Origin: Orientallactaga sibirica
Lineage: Eukaryota; Chordata; Mammalia; Rodentia; Dipodidae
Assembly: GCA_036365145.1 (NCBI GenBank)
Contig: JAEOAD010000025.1
Span: 29,955,001-30,019,000 of the forward strand
Length of the DNA: 64,000 nt
Reading direction: 5' to 3'
The notes below the pieces were generated by a model. It was not told the origin of the DNA. It made no database searches and saw only the letters and a program-made list of their open reading frames with translations. How positions within the stretch are numbered: position 1 is the first letter of the stretch; every line of letters starts with the position of its first letter. Below, piece after piece: positions 60,501-63,650 of the stretch. The position numbers and the translations under genes were made by a program.

Positions 60501-61281
60501 ATGTACCTTTAGAAGCTAGAGAGGGAAAGAGTTGTTTCACTATGTGAAAATGAAGATCAAGGCAAGTGTTCAGTACTTCAGTGTGTCTTCCCCCTTCCCC
60601 CCGGTTTTTCAAAGTAGGGTCTCACTGTAACTCAGGCTGGCCTTGAACTCACAGCAGTCCTTCTACTCCCAGCCTCAGTGCTGGGATTAAAGGTGTGTGT
60701 CACCGTGCCCTGCTTATTTTTCTGAGATAGGATCTCATGTAACACGGGTTGGCCTCAAACTTAGTATGTAGCTGAAGATGGCTTTGAACACCTAGCCTCC
60801 TGCCTCTACCTCCCAAGTTCTGAGATTGTAAGCACACTATGCTCAACTCCATTAGTGTCTTGCAGACAGAATGAGTATGGGTGTACCAGGGTCTCCTGCC
60901 ACTGCAGGCAAACTCTAGACACATGCACTACTTTGTGCACCTGGCTTTTTTACATGGGTAATGGGGAATCAAACTTGGGTATCAGGCTTTGCAGGCATGT
61001 GCCCTTAACTGCTGAGCCATCTTTCTACCCTCCTTTTGTGTCATAATGGCAATATATTCTTATTACATCTAATTGAATACTATGTATTCCAACCCCTCCT
61101 TCAGTTTACCAACTGTTATTTCAATACTGAGGTTTTAGCCTTTATGTCAAAACTTTCCTTAGCTAGCATTTCCAGTGCTCGCTTTATCCGAGCTGTTTCT
61201 GAACTGGAACTCTTGGGCTTTATAAAACCCACCAAACAGAAGACTGACCATGTGGCAAGGCTGACTTGGGGAGGCTGCTAA
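11960..61281 (+). CDS. ORC3: ORC3, origin recognition complex subunit 3 (complete, 20 coding exons; whole-gene entry)
   Basis: ORC3 is a nuclear subunit of the six-part origin recognition complex, which marks replication origins and loads the MCM helicase. The exons listed separately join in frame to 2133 nt, or 710 residues plus TAA, against about 711 in human. I recognised the product exon by exon, for example MATSSVSK at the start, [38 protein letters not shown], and the end ARLTWGGC. Family knowledge: a divergent AAA+-like N-terminal half, a helical insertion, and a C-terminal winged helix; it pairs with ORC2. No Walker A GKS/T is visible around residues 100-115, as expected for this ATP-binding-deficient subunit. 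A basic cluster KKRK at residues 18-21 could aid nuclear import. All introns are GT-AG; the last has a U12-type donor. No frameshift or stop was seen. It is transcribed divergently from RARS2. Confidence 0.98.
12181..13552. other. ORC3 intron 1, 3' part: little recognisable apart from two minus B1
   Basis: Single-copy-looking AT-rich sequence, with an old B1 remnant at about 12895-13000 and a fuller one at 13195-13348, both antisense. No other feature was seen. Confidence 0.6.
13553..13607 (+). CDS. ORC3: ORC3 coding exon 2 (residues 9-27)
   Basis: The exon runs from acceptor aaaatag/GGC to donor ATAG/gtaagg, 55 nt, ending one base into a codon. It encodes [18 protein letters not shown], with the basic cluster KKRK. 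A tRNA-derived SINE starts about 12 bp after the donor. The SINE's 12-bp target-site duplication contains the donor itself, so a second gtaaggtgtctt lies at 13840-13851. Confidence 0.96.
13618..13839 (-). repeat. tRNA-derived SINE inserted at the ORC3 exon 2 splice donor
   Basis: This is an antisense copy (tttatttattttcaagcaga ... catttctccagcct). It is flanked by the perfect 12-bp direct repeat gtaaggtgtctt at 13608-13619 and 13840-13851. The left copy is the functional exon 2 donor, so the insertion split and duplicated the donor region. Confidence 0.9.
14250..15300. repeat. B1+ 14250-14370, B1- 14945-15094, L1 ORF2 fragment (minus) 15140-15300
   Basis: The last segment (tttgagctagtaccatgttg, ttgctcagaattgctttggc) reads as the reverse complement of an L1 ORF2 stretch. 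The interval 14370-14940 is unassigned intron. Confidence 0.7.
15845..16170 (+). repeat. tRNA-derived SINE (15845-16020) joined to B1 (16024-16170)
   Basis: The tRNA SINE (gctggagagatggctcagga) runs without a gap into a B1 (ttgtggtagtgcacaccttt). The fusion gives misleading short ORFs. Confidence 0.85.
16705..16800 (-). repeat. ID-like SINE, antisense
   Basis: The reverse complement reads ggctgggatgtagctctcag, gtagaacacttggccagtat, the ID/BC1 pattern. Confidence 0.6.
17150..17375 (+). repeat. MIR element (ancient mammalian SINE)
   Basis: The sequence tgtgctgaactgctctaagc, gacctgggctttgaacccag and agagcccatgctctaaccat matches the MIR body. It predates rodents, so its presence dates this part of the intron as old sequence. 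Confidence 0.75.
17419..18293. repeat. tRNA+ 17419-17552, B1- 17665-17805, tRNA- 18083-18293
   Basis: Three SINEs in ORC3 intron 2. A chance ORF of 142 codons runs across the last two and is not a gene. Confidence 0.85.
18638..18720 (+). repeat. Member 1 of an unassigned pair of related segments
   Basis: The core ctcctccaaattaccaacta ... agaatgctaccatgaaagct recurs at 20167-20248 with about four-fifths of the bases alike by eye. I do not recognise the family. Sequence outside the core is not obviously similar. Confidence 0.55.
18904..19842. repeat. B1+ 18904-19050, tRNA- 19085-19266, B1- 19420-19580, tRNA- 19645-19842
   Basis: Four SINEs with a T run of about 30 at 19424-19453. The tRNA SINE at 19085 is the most diverged. 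Confidence 0.8.
20167..20248 (+). repeat. Member 2 of an unassigned pair of related segments
   Basis: This is the related copy: gtcctccaaattatcaatta ... agaatgctaccatgaaagct. It lies about 1.5 kb after the first in ORC3 intron 2. Confidence 0.55.
20432..21035 (+). repeat. Two tRNA-derived SINEs (20432-20615, 20630-20790) and B1 (20875-21035), all plus
   Basis: The elements run head to tail. They end about 240 bp before ORC3 exon 3. Confidence 0.85.
21278..21375 (+). CDS. ORC3: ORC3 coding exon 3 (residues 27-59)
   Basis: The acceptor is gtttttag/AGGAC and the donor is ACTGAG/gtgaat; length 98 nt. It encodes [19 protein letters not shown] followed by [14 protein letters not shown], closely matching human ORC3. 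The preceding intron of about 7.7 kb is the largest in the gene here and is SINE-rich. Confidence 0.97.
21490..21845 (-). repeat. Rodent dispersed repeat, family uncertain
   Basis: The text gctgagacaaatacctgacc ... ctggttgcagtttcgaaggg ... catcatggtggggaaacata follows a common rodent dispersed repeat. The same family recurs at 25195-25600. The strand is a guess. Confidence 0.4.
21966..22320. repeat. ID-like SINE+ with A run (21966-22066) and B1- (22165-22320)
   Basis: ggttggggatttagctaaat ... ggtcctcagcaccaaaaa is an ID/BC1-type element. The B1 is antisense with a (TTTTG)n head. Confidence 0.8.
22868..23850 (-). repeat. Five antisense SINEs: B1 22868-23000, tRNA 23020-23200, B1 23310-23465, tRNA 23478-23684, B1 23700-23850
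   Basis: B1 and tRNA SINEs alternate in one orientation over about 1 kb of ORC3 intron 3. From 23900 to 24600 I see only an A run and unassigned sequence. Confidence 0.85.
24609..24753 (+). CDS. ORC3: ORC3 coding exon 4 (residues 60-108)
   Basis: The acceptor is ctttatag/CGATTC and the donor is CTTG/gtgagt; length 145 nt. It encodes [19 protein letters not shown] and then a stretch ending [11 protein letters not shown], in the ORC3 N-terminal AAA+-like domain. The segment [15 protein letters not shown], split with exon 5, occupies the place where an AAA+ protein would carry its P-loop; no GxxGxGKS/T pattern is present. Confidence 0.97.
25195..25600 (+). repeat. Rodent dispersed repeat, family uncertain (intron 4)
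   Basis: gtgttagtttgctttctgat, gtgacaaaatacctaaaaca, then a decayed body. It is the same family as 21490-21845. It fills most of ORC3 intron 4. Confidence 0.45.
25736..25840 (+). CDS. ORC3: ORC3 coding exon 5 (residues 108-143)
   Basis: The acceptor is ctcatag/GTGTG and the donor is CCAG/gtaaaa; length 105 nt. It encodes [18 protein letters not shown] and then [16 protein letters not shown], part of the AAA+-like core and very close to human ORC3. Confidence 0.97.
25945..27480. repeat. SINE block in ORC3 intron 5: B1- 25945-26080, B1- 26095-26245, tRNA+ 26530-26705, B1- 26745-26880, B1+ 26880-27000, tRNA+ 27017-27230, tRNA- 27300-27480
   Basis: Seven SINEs, with a short CA/CACATA repeat at about 26270-26310. 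The two B1 at 26745-27000 are opposed and touch, so the transcript could fold into a hairpin of roughly 120 bp. Confidence 0.8.
27650..28210. repeat. Old B1- (27650-27790) and two plus B1 (27897-28050, 28055-28210)
   Basis: The two plus copies are tandem: gctgggtgttgtggcacatg and gccaggtgtggtggcacatg. Confidence 0.8.
28376..28596 (-). repeat. tRNA-derived SINE abutting the ORC3 exon 6 acceptor
   Basis: This antisense copy ends ccatctctccagccc at 28595, leaving only gtttttttcttttcatattacag before the exon. The SINE supplies any branch point lying more than about 23 nt upstream. Confidence 0.85.
28619..28770 (+). CDS. ORC3: ORC3 coding exon 6 (residues 143-193)
   Basis: The acceptor is catattacag/ATATG and the donor is ACACAG/gtaaac; length 152 nt. 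It encodes [18 protein letters not shown], a polar stretch [18 protein letters not shown], then [14 protein letters not shown] minus-oriented tRNA-derived SINE ends only about 22 bp upstream of the exon, so much of the branch-point region is young sequence. Confidence 0.97.
29165..29640 (+). repeat. B4-like SINE split by a tRNA-derived SINE (29262-29519)
   Basis: The outer element (gaggctgaggtgatagctca ... ctagtcagccaacctagcca) is interrupted by a younger tRNA SINE with a long A run. The outer text aaagccatgtg before and aaagctatgtg after the insert looks like its target-site duplication. Confidence 0.7.
29870..30095 (-). repeat. tRNA-derived SINE, antisense (ORC3 intron 6)
   Basis: tttattagagagagaaaaag ... 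gctaagccatctctctagcc. The flanks 28860-29160 and 30100-30670 hold no recognisable element. Confidence 0.85.
30674..30804 (+). CDS. ORC3: ORC3 coding exon 7 (residues 194-237)
   Basis: The acceptor is gacttaaag/AAGACA and the donor is AGCAG/gtagat; length 131 nt. It encodes [19 protein letters not shown] and then [18 protein letters not shown]. The start is set by alignment to the human KTDPKM... exon. The acceptor reads AAGAAG, so a site three bases downstream could also be used and would drop the first lysine. The first third is less conserved than the rest. Confidence 0.95.
30860..31325. repeat. (TG)n followed by B1- and rodent dispersed repeat
   Basis: A run of about 13 TG units (30859-30884) lies 55 bp after exon 7. 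An antisense B1 (about 30960-31095) sits inside a longer repeat ending ctattgagccatctctttaa. Confidence 0.65.
31700..32382 (-). repeat. B1 31700-31855, tRNA SINE 31860-32056, B1 32228-32382, all antisense
   Basis: Recognised by gaggtagggtctcactgtaa and gccatctctctagccc bodies, in ORC3 intron 7. Confidence 0.85.
32560..33290 (-). repeat. Four antisense B1 in a row separated by TG/TTTG runs
   Basis: The B1 bodies are at about 32602-32740, 32770-32920, 32965-33110 and 33160-33285. Between them lie (TG)n, (TTTG)n, (TG)n and T/TTTTG runs. This suggests repeated insertion into one simple-repeat target. Confidence 0.85.
33640..33810 (+). repeat. B1, near full length
   Basis: ggcatggtggtgcacgcctt ... 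gagtgagaccctaccttgaa with an A/C-rich tail. Confidence 0.9.
34321..34480 (+). CDS. ORC3: ORC3 coding exon 8 (residues 237-290)
   Basis: The acceptor is taaaaactag/TCAAC and the donor is GATAAG/gtaaaa; length 160 nt. It encodes [19 protein letters not shown], then [19 protein letters not shown], nearly identical to human. This is one of the most conserved pieces of the N-terminal AAA+-like domain. Confidence 0.98.
34815..36180. repeat. ORC3 intron 8 block: degenerate B1+ 34815-34930, ID-like+ 35180-35275, B1- 35370-35470, B1+ 35617-35800, tRNA+ 35990-36180
   Basis: The ID-like element reads gggtctggggatataactca ... caatcctcagcactgcaagc. The others carry standard family bodies. The remainder is AT-rich intron. 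Confidence 0.75.
36340..36870 (+). repeat. B1 36340-36490, old B1 36560-36685, tRNA SINE 36690-36870
   Basis: All three are plus. The middle one is the most degraded. 36880-37300 before exon 9 shows no recognised element. Confidence 0.75.
37303..37416 (+). CDS. ORC3: ORC3 coding exon 9 (residues 291-328)
   Basis: The acceptor is ctttttcag/CTGC and the donor is CTTAAG/gtaaga; length 114 nt, phase 0 at both ends. It encodes [19 protein letters not shown] and then [19 protein letters not shown], matching the human exon. Confidence 0.97.
37790..38300. repeat. Rodent dispersed repeat (37790-38020) and B1- (38150-38300), ORC3 intron 9
   Basis: The first (tgtgtgcatgccaatggaac ... ttgttcaccactgtgaatgc) resembles a TG-headed rodent repeat of uncertain family. 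The second is a clear antisense B1. Confidence 0.55.
38679..38812 (+). CDS. ORC3: ORC3 coding exon 10 (residues 329-373)
   Basis: The acceptor is ttctttcag/CTTTC and the donor is CGGAG/gtaaaa, followed by a long A run; length 134 nt. It encodes [17 protein letters not shown] and then [13 protein letters not shown] at the end. It lies at the transition from the AAA+-like part to the helical insertion region. Confidence 0.97.
39025..39490 (-). repeat. Antisense tRNA SINE split by a second antisense tRNA SINE (about 39200-39448)
   Basis: The outer element starts catttactagagaatgaata and resumes agccacggagccatctctct. The inner copy is the long form (ccccttgtgggcaagtgtgg). agcaagtg occurs at both insertion edges, fitting a target-site duplication. 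Confidence 0.75.
39717..39780 (+). CDS. ORC3: ORC3 coding exon 11 (residues 373-394)
   Basis: The acceptor is aactttag/GTATG and the donor is GTCAAG/gtagga; length 64 nt, the smallest internal exon after exon 2. It encodes [15 protein letters not shown] and then CETFVK. The last six residues differ more from human (NERYLK) than the rest. Confidence 0.95.
40115..41370. repeat. ORC3 intron 11 block A: B1- 40115-40262, tRNA+ 40640-40870, B1+ 40905-41060, (GA/GAAA)n 41060-41145, tRNA+ 41160-41370
   Basis: The purine run after the B1 looks like an expanded A-tail. Both tRNA SINEs have full bodies and AAATAAATAAA-type tails. Confidence 0.85.
41608..42035 (+). repeat. tRNA SINE split by a B1 with long A run (41757-41943)
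   Basis: The outer SINE stops at gagatcttggcatgc and resumes at gagaccttggcatgc, a near-identical target-site duplication on both sides of the inserted B1. Confidence 0.85.
42080..42700. repeat. Degenerate B1+ (42080-42190), B1+ (42205-42330), B1- fragment (42605-42700)
   Basis: Partial copies recognised by cttgggaggtagaggcaaga, gaggccaccctgagactaca and gcctcccaagtgctgggatt. Confidence 0.7.
42763..42886 (+). repeat. Two imperfect direct repeats just upstream of ORC3 exon 12
   Basis: gaactgtaatttaaccttcccgta-gtcctcatcaacactg at about 42766-42806 recurs as gaactgtaatccagccttcccata-gtcctcatcagtaacactg at about 42843-42885. The spacing is about 77 bp. The second ends 44 bp before the exon. Confidence 0.75.
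42930..43046 (+). CDS. ORC3: ORC3 coding exon 12 (residues 395-433)
   Basis: The acceptor is gagttttcag/GAGG and the donor is CGACAG/gtaaat; length 117 nt, phase 0. It encodes [18 protein letters not shown] and then [20 protein letters not shown] small imperfect tandem duplication lies 45-165 bp upstream. Confidence 0.97.
43047..43730 (+). other. ORC3 intron 12, repeat-free
   Basis: This 684-bp intron has no SINE or simple repeat that I can see, unusual in this gene. It is AT-rich with no conserved motif that I recognise. Confidence 0.6.
43731..43810 (+). CDS. ORC3: ORC3 coding exon 13 (residues 434-460)
   Basis: The acceptor is tcctgtacag/ATCC and the donor is CTGAG/gtaact; length 80 nt. 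It encodes [19 protein letters not shown] followed by ASALQLLR, aligning with the human exon. Confidence 0.97.
44365..44895. repeat. B1+ 44365-44520, truncated tRNA- 44575-44710, B1- 44750-44895
   Basis: The antisense tRNA SINE is cut off after catctggtttcaggtgggta. The B1 then follows behind a (TTTG)n run. ORC3 intron 13. Confidence 0.8.
45395..46050. repeat. tRNA+ 45395-45610, B1+ 45612-45777, tRNA- long form 45840-46050
   Basis: The text gtgatgtgatact flanks the block at 45380 and 45779, a likely target-site duplication around the first two elements. The third carries the gcccccttgtgggcaagtgc body. Confidence 0.85.
46060..46205 (+). repeat. MIR element (ancient)
   Basis: ttacagacaaggaaatggag and gagccagtttgtgaacccag match the MIR core and tail. 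Confidence 0.65.
46360..46520 (+). repeat. B1 upstream of ORC3 exon 14
   Basis: ctgggtgtgatagctgacgc ... gagcgagaccctacctccaa. It ends about 60 bp before exon 14. Confidence 0.8.
46580..46713 (+). CDS. ORC3: ORC3 coding exon 14 (residues 460-505)
   Basis: The acceptor is ctgctttag/GATG and the donor is TTGATG/gtgagt; length 134 nt. It encodes [18 protein letters not shown], a variable [14 protein letters not shown] linker, then [12 protein letters not shown]. The middle differs from human; both ends are conserved. Confidence 0.97.
46800..47015. repeat. Short CATCCTAACATT-type repeats interrupted by a B1- (46835-46935)
   Basis: Phrases such as cacatcctaacattc, catatcctaatattc and catgtcctaacatta recur six or so times on both sides of an antisense partial B1 with a T run. 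Confidence 0.65.
47016..48600 (+). other. ORC3 intron 14, middle: about 1.6 kb without recognisable repeats
   Basis: This is the longest SINE-poor stretch inside ORC3. Short ORFs exist on the minus strand but match nothing I know. It may be ordinary unique intron. Confidence 0.5.
48615..48999 (-). repeat. B1 (48615-48755) and long-form tRNA SINE (48765-48999), antisense
   Basis: The tRNA SINE has the cccctcttgtggtcaagtgc body. The phrase cagaatt occurs at both edges of the pair. Confidence 0.85.
49676..49850 (+). repeat. (AAAAG)n and B1
   Basis: aaaagaaaagaaaagaaaag leads directly into accaggcgtggtggcgcctg, a B1 with an A/C tail. Confidence 0.85.
49931..50100 (+). repeat. 33-bp minisatellite, five copies, next to ORC3 exon 15
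   Basis: The anchor gaccccattactgt starts at 49952, 49985, 50018, 50049 and 50082, giving periods of 33, 33, 31 and 33 bp. The unit is tgttctgtgggcctgggt plus the anchor. The last copy ends about 20 bp before the exon 15 acceptor. The multiple-of-three period creates chance ORFs. Confidence 0.95.
50119..50195 (+). CDS. ORC3: ORC3 coding exon 15 (residues 505-530)
   Basis: With the acceptor ttaaagcag/ATGCC and donor CAGAAG/gtcagg, the exon is 77 nt and encodes an acidic linker [15 protein letters not shown] and then [11 protein letters not shown]. The acceptor is a NAGNAG (AAGCAG): using the upstream AG at 50115 adds one alanine, giving 711 residues. A 33-bp minisatellite of five copies ends about 18 bp before the exon. 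Confidence 0.93.
50448..50645 (+). repeat. tRNA-derived SINE (ORC3 intron 15)
   Basis: gggactggagagatggctca ... ctgcttgcaaataaatatta. The rest of intron 15 (50650-51340) shows no recognised element. Confidence 0.85.
51345..51442 (+). CDS. ORC3: ORC3 coding exon 16 (residues 531-563)
   Basis: The acceptor is cacctgtag/TCCTT and the donor is GTGAG/gtgagt; length 98 nt. It encodes [18 protein letters not shown] and then [15 protein letters not shown]. The basic RRTKK patch is conserved in position with human RRSKK. Confidence 0.97.
51689..51775 (+). pseudogene. U6 snRNA pseudogene
   Basis: gtgcttgcttcggcagcacg, then atcatggcccttgcacaaga, matches U6 snRNA over most of its length, with many substitutions (for example in the ACAGAGA region, and the 3' stem is lost). 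There is no convincing U6 promoter upstream, so it is a dispersed pseudogene, not a working gene. Confidence 0.9.
51787..51830 (+). repeat. 5' fragment of a tRNA-derived SINE
   Basis: gggctggggaggtggttcag followed by gcacttgcttgcag, then truncated. Confidence 0.65.
51909..52792 (+). repeat. Minisatellite of about 60 bp, 15 copies (ORC3 intron 16)
   Basis: The unit is tcacacacactctgcctgcc-tggccttgtgaggaggcacc-agtgcagctcactaccagca. I count 15 occurrences of gaggaggcaccag or its variant, at about 60-bp spacing, with shorter units (about 56 bp) at the right end. Subtypes (ttgtgagg/tagtgagg; cacacacact/cacactctct) alternate, suggesting higher-order duplication. Chance ORFs on both strands repeat a roughly 20-residue motif because 60 is divisible by three. 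Confidence 0.97.
52985..53870. repeat. Old B1 remnants (52985-53085, 53780-53870)
   Basis: tggtggctcatgcctatact and taatctaagcactcaggagg mark two worn plus-strand copies around the polypurine tract. Confidence 0.5.
53430..53545 (+). repeat. Polypurine tract, about 115 nt
   Basis: This is an almost uninterrupted A/G run (aaaggaaaagaagggaggga ... gggagaaggaaaggaaataa) in ORC3 intron 16, with few pyrimidines. Confidence 0.85.
54290..55110 (-). repeat. Antisense SINE block: tRNA 54325-54530, B1 54535-54685, tRNA 54695-54899, rodent repeat 54900-55110
   Basis: A T run of about 30 precedes the first. The last (gacaggctctcacactgaac ... ccagtgctgggattacaggt) is an older element of uncertain family. 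Confidence 0.8.
55569..55710 (+). CDS. ORC3: ORC3 coding exon 17 (residues 563-610)
   Basis: The acceptor is gctgttccag/AGATC and the donor is CTGAAG/gtgagt; length 142 nt. It encodes [18 protein letters not shown] and then [16 protein letters not shown] with HNPHYYLK. It leads into the C-terminal winged-helix region. The pyrimidine tract before the acceptor is short. The first two residues differ from human (EY). Confidence 0.97.
55940..56105 (+). repeat. tRNA-derived SINE (ORC3 intron 17)
   Basis: gggctggagggatggcttag ... cattctctctctcaaaaaag. Confidence 0.9.
56460..56840 (-). repeat. L1 3' region fragment and rodent dispersed repeat
   Basis: catgtatataatatattttg followed by tctcccccaattatcc resembles antisense rodent L1 sequence, as also at 31560-31670. 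The right part (ggagcacaggcc ... agtgaaccatctcccagcc) is a separate repeat of uncertain family. Confidence 0.45.
57035..57800 (+). repeat. B1-like 57035-57135, tRNA 57170-57340, B1 57345-57500, (TA)n 57505-57522, B1 57560-57710, (ACACC)n 57760-57800
   Basis: A head-to-tail SINE series. The last B1's A-rich tail passes through purine repeats into eight copies of the pentamer ACACC. Confidence 0.85.
58120..58340 (+). repeat. tRNA-derived SINE
   Basis: agactggaagagatgctcag ... ctgcttgcaaataaatcagt. Confidence 0.85.
58575..58790 (+). repeat. ID-B1 composite SINE (old)
   Basis: An ID-like head (gggctagaaatgtagcttaa, tgcctgcctagcatcaaatg) runs into a B1-like body (tgcaatcccagaacttggga), the arrangement of B4/B1-dID-type composites. 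Confidence 0.6.
59017..59133 (+). CDS. ORC3: ORC3 coding exon 18 (residues 611-649)
   Basis: The acceptor is gctcttttcag/AATG and the donor is TCAGAG/gtaggt; length 117 nt, phase 0. It encodes [18 protein letters not shown] and then [19 protein letters not shown], in the C-terminal winged-helix domain. Confidence 0.97.
59134..59938 (+). other. ORC3 intron 18, no SINE
   Basis: This 805-bp intron shows no recognised repeat. A T-rich stretch (ggtttttgtttgtttttttc) lies about 200 bp before exon 19. Confidence 0.6.
59939..60018 (+). CDS. ORC3: ORC3 coding exon 19 (residues 650-676)
   Basis: The acceptor is gtactcaaaag/GCG. The 80-nt exon ends ATCATCCA followed by gtatccttt, a U12-type donor. It encodes [18 protein letters not shown] and then TEEMNEII. 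The split codon CA/T (His) is completed in the next exon, which fixes the junction. Confidence 0.96.
60019..61175 (+). other. ORC3: ORC3 intron 19, apparent U12-type (minor spliceosome) intron
   Basis: The intron opens with gtatccttta, which fits the U12 donor consensus RTATCCTTT. It closes with a tccttagc element about 14 nt before the AG, near the usual TCCTTRAY branch position with one mismatch. It is flanked by exons 19 and 20, whose junction is fixed by the protein. It also contains a tRNA SINE (about 60138-60315, plus), a B1 (60600-60715, minus) and a tRNA SINE (60850-61030, minus). Confidence 0.75.
61176..61281 (+). CDS. ORC3: ORC3 coding exon 20, C-terminus and stop
   Basis: The acceptor is gcatttccag/TGCTC; 106 nt run to the TAA at 61279-61281. 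It encodes [18 protein letters not shown], then [16 protein letters not shown], essentially identical to human and the end of the winged-helix domain. A U12-like branch sequence tccttagc lies at 61156-61163, 14 nt before the acceptor. Confidence 0.98.
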
Positions 61282-61570
61282 AGAGTCAGTGAGTGGAAGT
61301 AGAACTGCATCTAGCTTCTGCCACAGGAGACCTGTGGTGAGCAATGGGATCCTTGTGAAATGTTTAACCACAAGTGCACTGCTGACCCCAAACAGGCATC
61401 TTGAGAGACTTCAAAATCTAACAAGACATGCTTACATAATGACTAAAAACCTTTTACACATTATCATTGTGGTTTTCACGATGTCATTAGTAAGTTATGA
61501 GTAATTAATTCTTGAAATAATACATGTATTAGTATATAACTGAATTAAATTTCTTTATCCAGAGTTACCT
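61282..61570 (+). other. ORC3: ORC3 3' UTR (approximate end)
   Basis: This is non-coding sequence after the ORC3 stop, AT-rich and free of SINEs. The end is placed shortly after the ATTAAA signal; the exact cleavage site cannot be read from sequence alone. Confidence 0.6.
61544..61549 (+). terminator. Likely ORC3 polyadenylation signal (ATTAAA)
   Basis: ATTAAA, the commonest variant of the polyadenylation hexamer, lies 263 nt after the stop codon. No canonical AATAAA occurs between the stop and this point. Confidence 0.55.
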
Positions 61571-61699
61571 GTCATTGCTATAGAAACATTTATTTCTCTT
61601 TCCCCAACTTCTTGCACTAACATACTTCACTAGTGTATTATGTAACATGAATGCTTGCAGATTTGTTTGTTCTCACTGCTGGAAAGGTTCTAAAACTGC

Positions 61700-61732
61700 C
61701 TCTGCCTCATTTGCTTATTTTTATTTATTTAT

Positions 61733-61767
<35 letters not shown>

Positions 61768-62255
61768 GGTGTTCCAGGGCCCCTAGCCATTACAAATGAA
61801 CTCCAGATACATGTGCCACTATGTGCATCTGACTTACATGGGTTTGGCTTCACAGGCAAGTGCCTTAACCACTAAGCAATTTCTCCAGCCCTCATTTTCT
61901 TTTTGAAATAAAATATTTATTTGCAAGCAGAGCGAGAGAAATAGGTACACCAGGGTCTCTAACTGCTTCAAACTAATTCCAGATACATGGACCACTCTTG
62001 TGCATCCAGCCACACATGAGCACTGGGGAATTGAACGCTAGTTGTCAGGCTCTGCAGGCAAGTGTGCCATTTTGTTGAGTCATCTCTCCAGCCCTTGTTA
62101 ACTTTTTTTTTTTTGAGGTAGGGTCTCATTGTAGCCCAGGCTGACTTGGAACGCCCTTCTGTAGTCCAGTGCTGGCCTCAAATTCATAGCGATCCTCCTG
62201 CCTCTGCCTCCAGAGTGCTGGGACTAAAGGTGCATCCACCACACCTTGTTCTTCC
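61700..62255 (-). repeat. Downstream of ORC3: tRNA- 61700-61893, tRNA- 61900-62095, B1- 62105-62255
   Basis: Three antisense SINEs. The first begins with a (GA)n run at 61738-61763 and the B1 is the most diverged. Confidence 0.85.
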
Positions 62256-63160
62256 CCATTTTCTTTATTCTTGCAAATTACAAGGCCACAAGCTGGCATT
62301 ACACTTAATGGCAGTAAATATCCAACTTCTAGATGAGTAATGGAGACTTACAGCCAAGAAGGCCTTTACAAGTCACACCCCACGCTTTAAAAACTCACAA
62401 AAGATAAGGCTTGTGGGTGAAATGACATCAGGGTCTCTTCCATGACAAGAACTTAGCAGAACACTAAAAGCTCATTATTTTATGTTGTGCTCCAACAAGA
62501 ACTGTAGGATTTATAACATGCCACAATCGCATGCAAATATGGCTGGAAGAGAGGGAGCGCTAATGACCACAAAACATTCAACTTAGCGAACTGAGTTCCT
62601 GCAGGATGCTCGCACATGTGCAGGCACCTCATTCTGAAATAGGAAGGAGATACTAGTAAGATTCTAACATGGCTTAGACCTCTGGCAACATGATAGGCTT
62701 AGGAGGCATAATCTAACTTCAAATACATAAAAACACTAAATGAGATATATCGCAAAAGCAAAGTTACCCAAAATGTTGCCAAGGCTGCAAGAGAAGGGAA
62801 AGTCCAAGGTGCCAAATCAGCTCTTTCAAAAAATGACCACGGTAGCATTCATGATTTAAATCTCACCATCTTCATCTAAGAGATGCCAAAATGTCTTGCT
62901 CAACAGAACCGAATACCTGTACATATGCATAGGTAAGGAACTGATGACAGGCAGCTGGACAAGTACAAGCTCAGATCCCTTTGTCAAAGCACAGCCAATT
63001 CCAGGGATCCCTGAAAGGCCATCTGGCAAGACTGAACACAGCAGGATTCCTTGAGTTTCCTTCACAGCAGATACCACCATAATTCAATCTTCTAGCTGTT
63101 CTTCAGTTAATGTCTTCACCCATGTTTCACAATGGCTAGTTAAGTCTTAGTTAATAATGT
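62256..63160 (-). other. Possible 3' end of a minus-strand transcript (unidentified)
   Basis: This SINE-free stretch reads on the minus strand towards an AATAAA at about 62267-62272. It contains a 74-codon ORF (62856-63080) that I do not recognise. In human the next gene after ORC3 is AKIRIN2 on the opposite strand, so this could be its 3' UTR. I found no AKIRIN2 coding exon here, and no poly(A) run that would mark a processed pseudogene. Confidence 0.35.
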
Positions 63161-63189
63161 GTAGAGTTTTAAGGATTTCTACCTGTTGC

Positions 63190-63650
63190 CTTGTTTTTTT
63201 GGGTTGTATTTTCATGTGAGCATATGTGTGAGCATGTGGAGGACAAAGGTCAGCTTGCGTTCCTCAGTGGCATTCTACTGTATTCAGACAGGCTCTAGCT
63301 TAATTTATCCTAGCTAGCTGGTTGAGCTCAGGAACTCGCTCTGCCTCCACAGTGCTGGGATTACAGACTAGGGATCCTTCCAGCCCCTGTCTCACCATTC
63401 AGGCAGTTGACCAGTGGGAAAAATTTCCAGTACTTTGTTGTTAGTGTTCCAATGTTGAGTTCATAAGGACATTACCACTATGTACAGTAGTCTTGCCTAC
63501 AGCTTTGAGGTGACATAAATACCAAATAAAACTGCTTACTCCCCTGGTTGGCATTGTACTTGCTGTATAGCCCCAGGCTGGCCTCAAATTCATGATCCTC
63601 CTGTCTCTACTCCCCCAAGTATTGGGATTATAGGCATGCATTCCCTGCCC
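63190..63650. repeat. Rodent dispersed repeat (63190-63390) and B1-like remnant (63560-63650)
   Basis: gagcatgtggaggacaaagg ... cacagtgctgggattacaga is a common TG-headed rodent repeat of uncertain family. The second is an antisense B1 remnant. 63655-64000 is unassigned. Confidence 0.5.

Noticed and set aside
62856..63080. Minus-strand ORF of 74 codons as a possible small gene or retrocopy
   Set aside because: I could not match it to any family, no splice sites or coding signature support it, and it lies in a region better explained as 3' UTR-like. It is kept only as part of the unidentified region.
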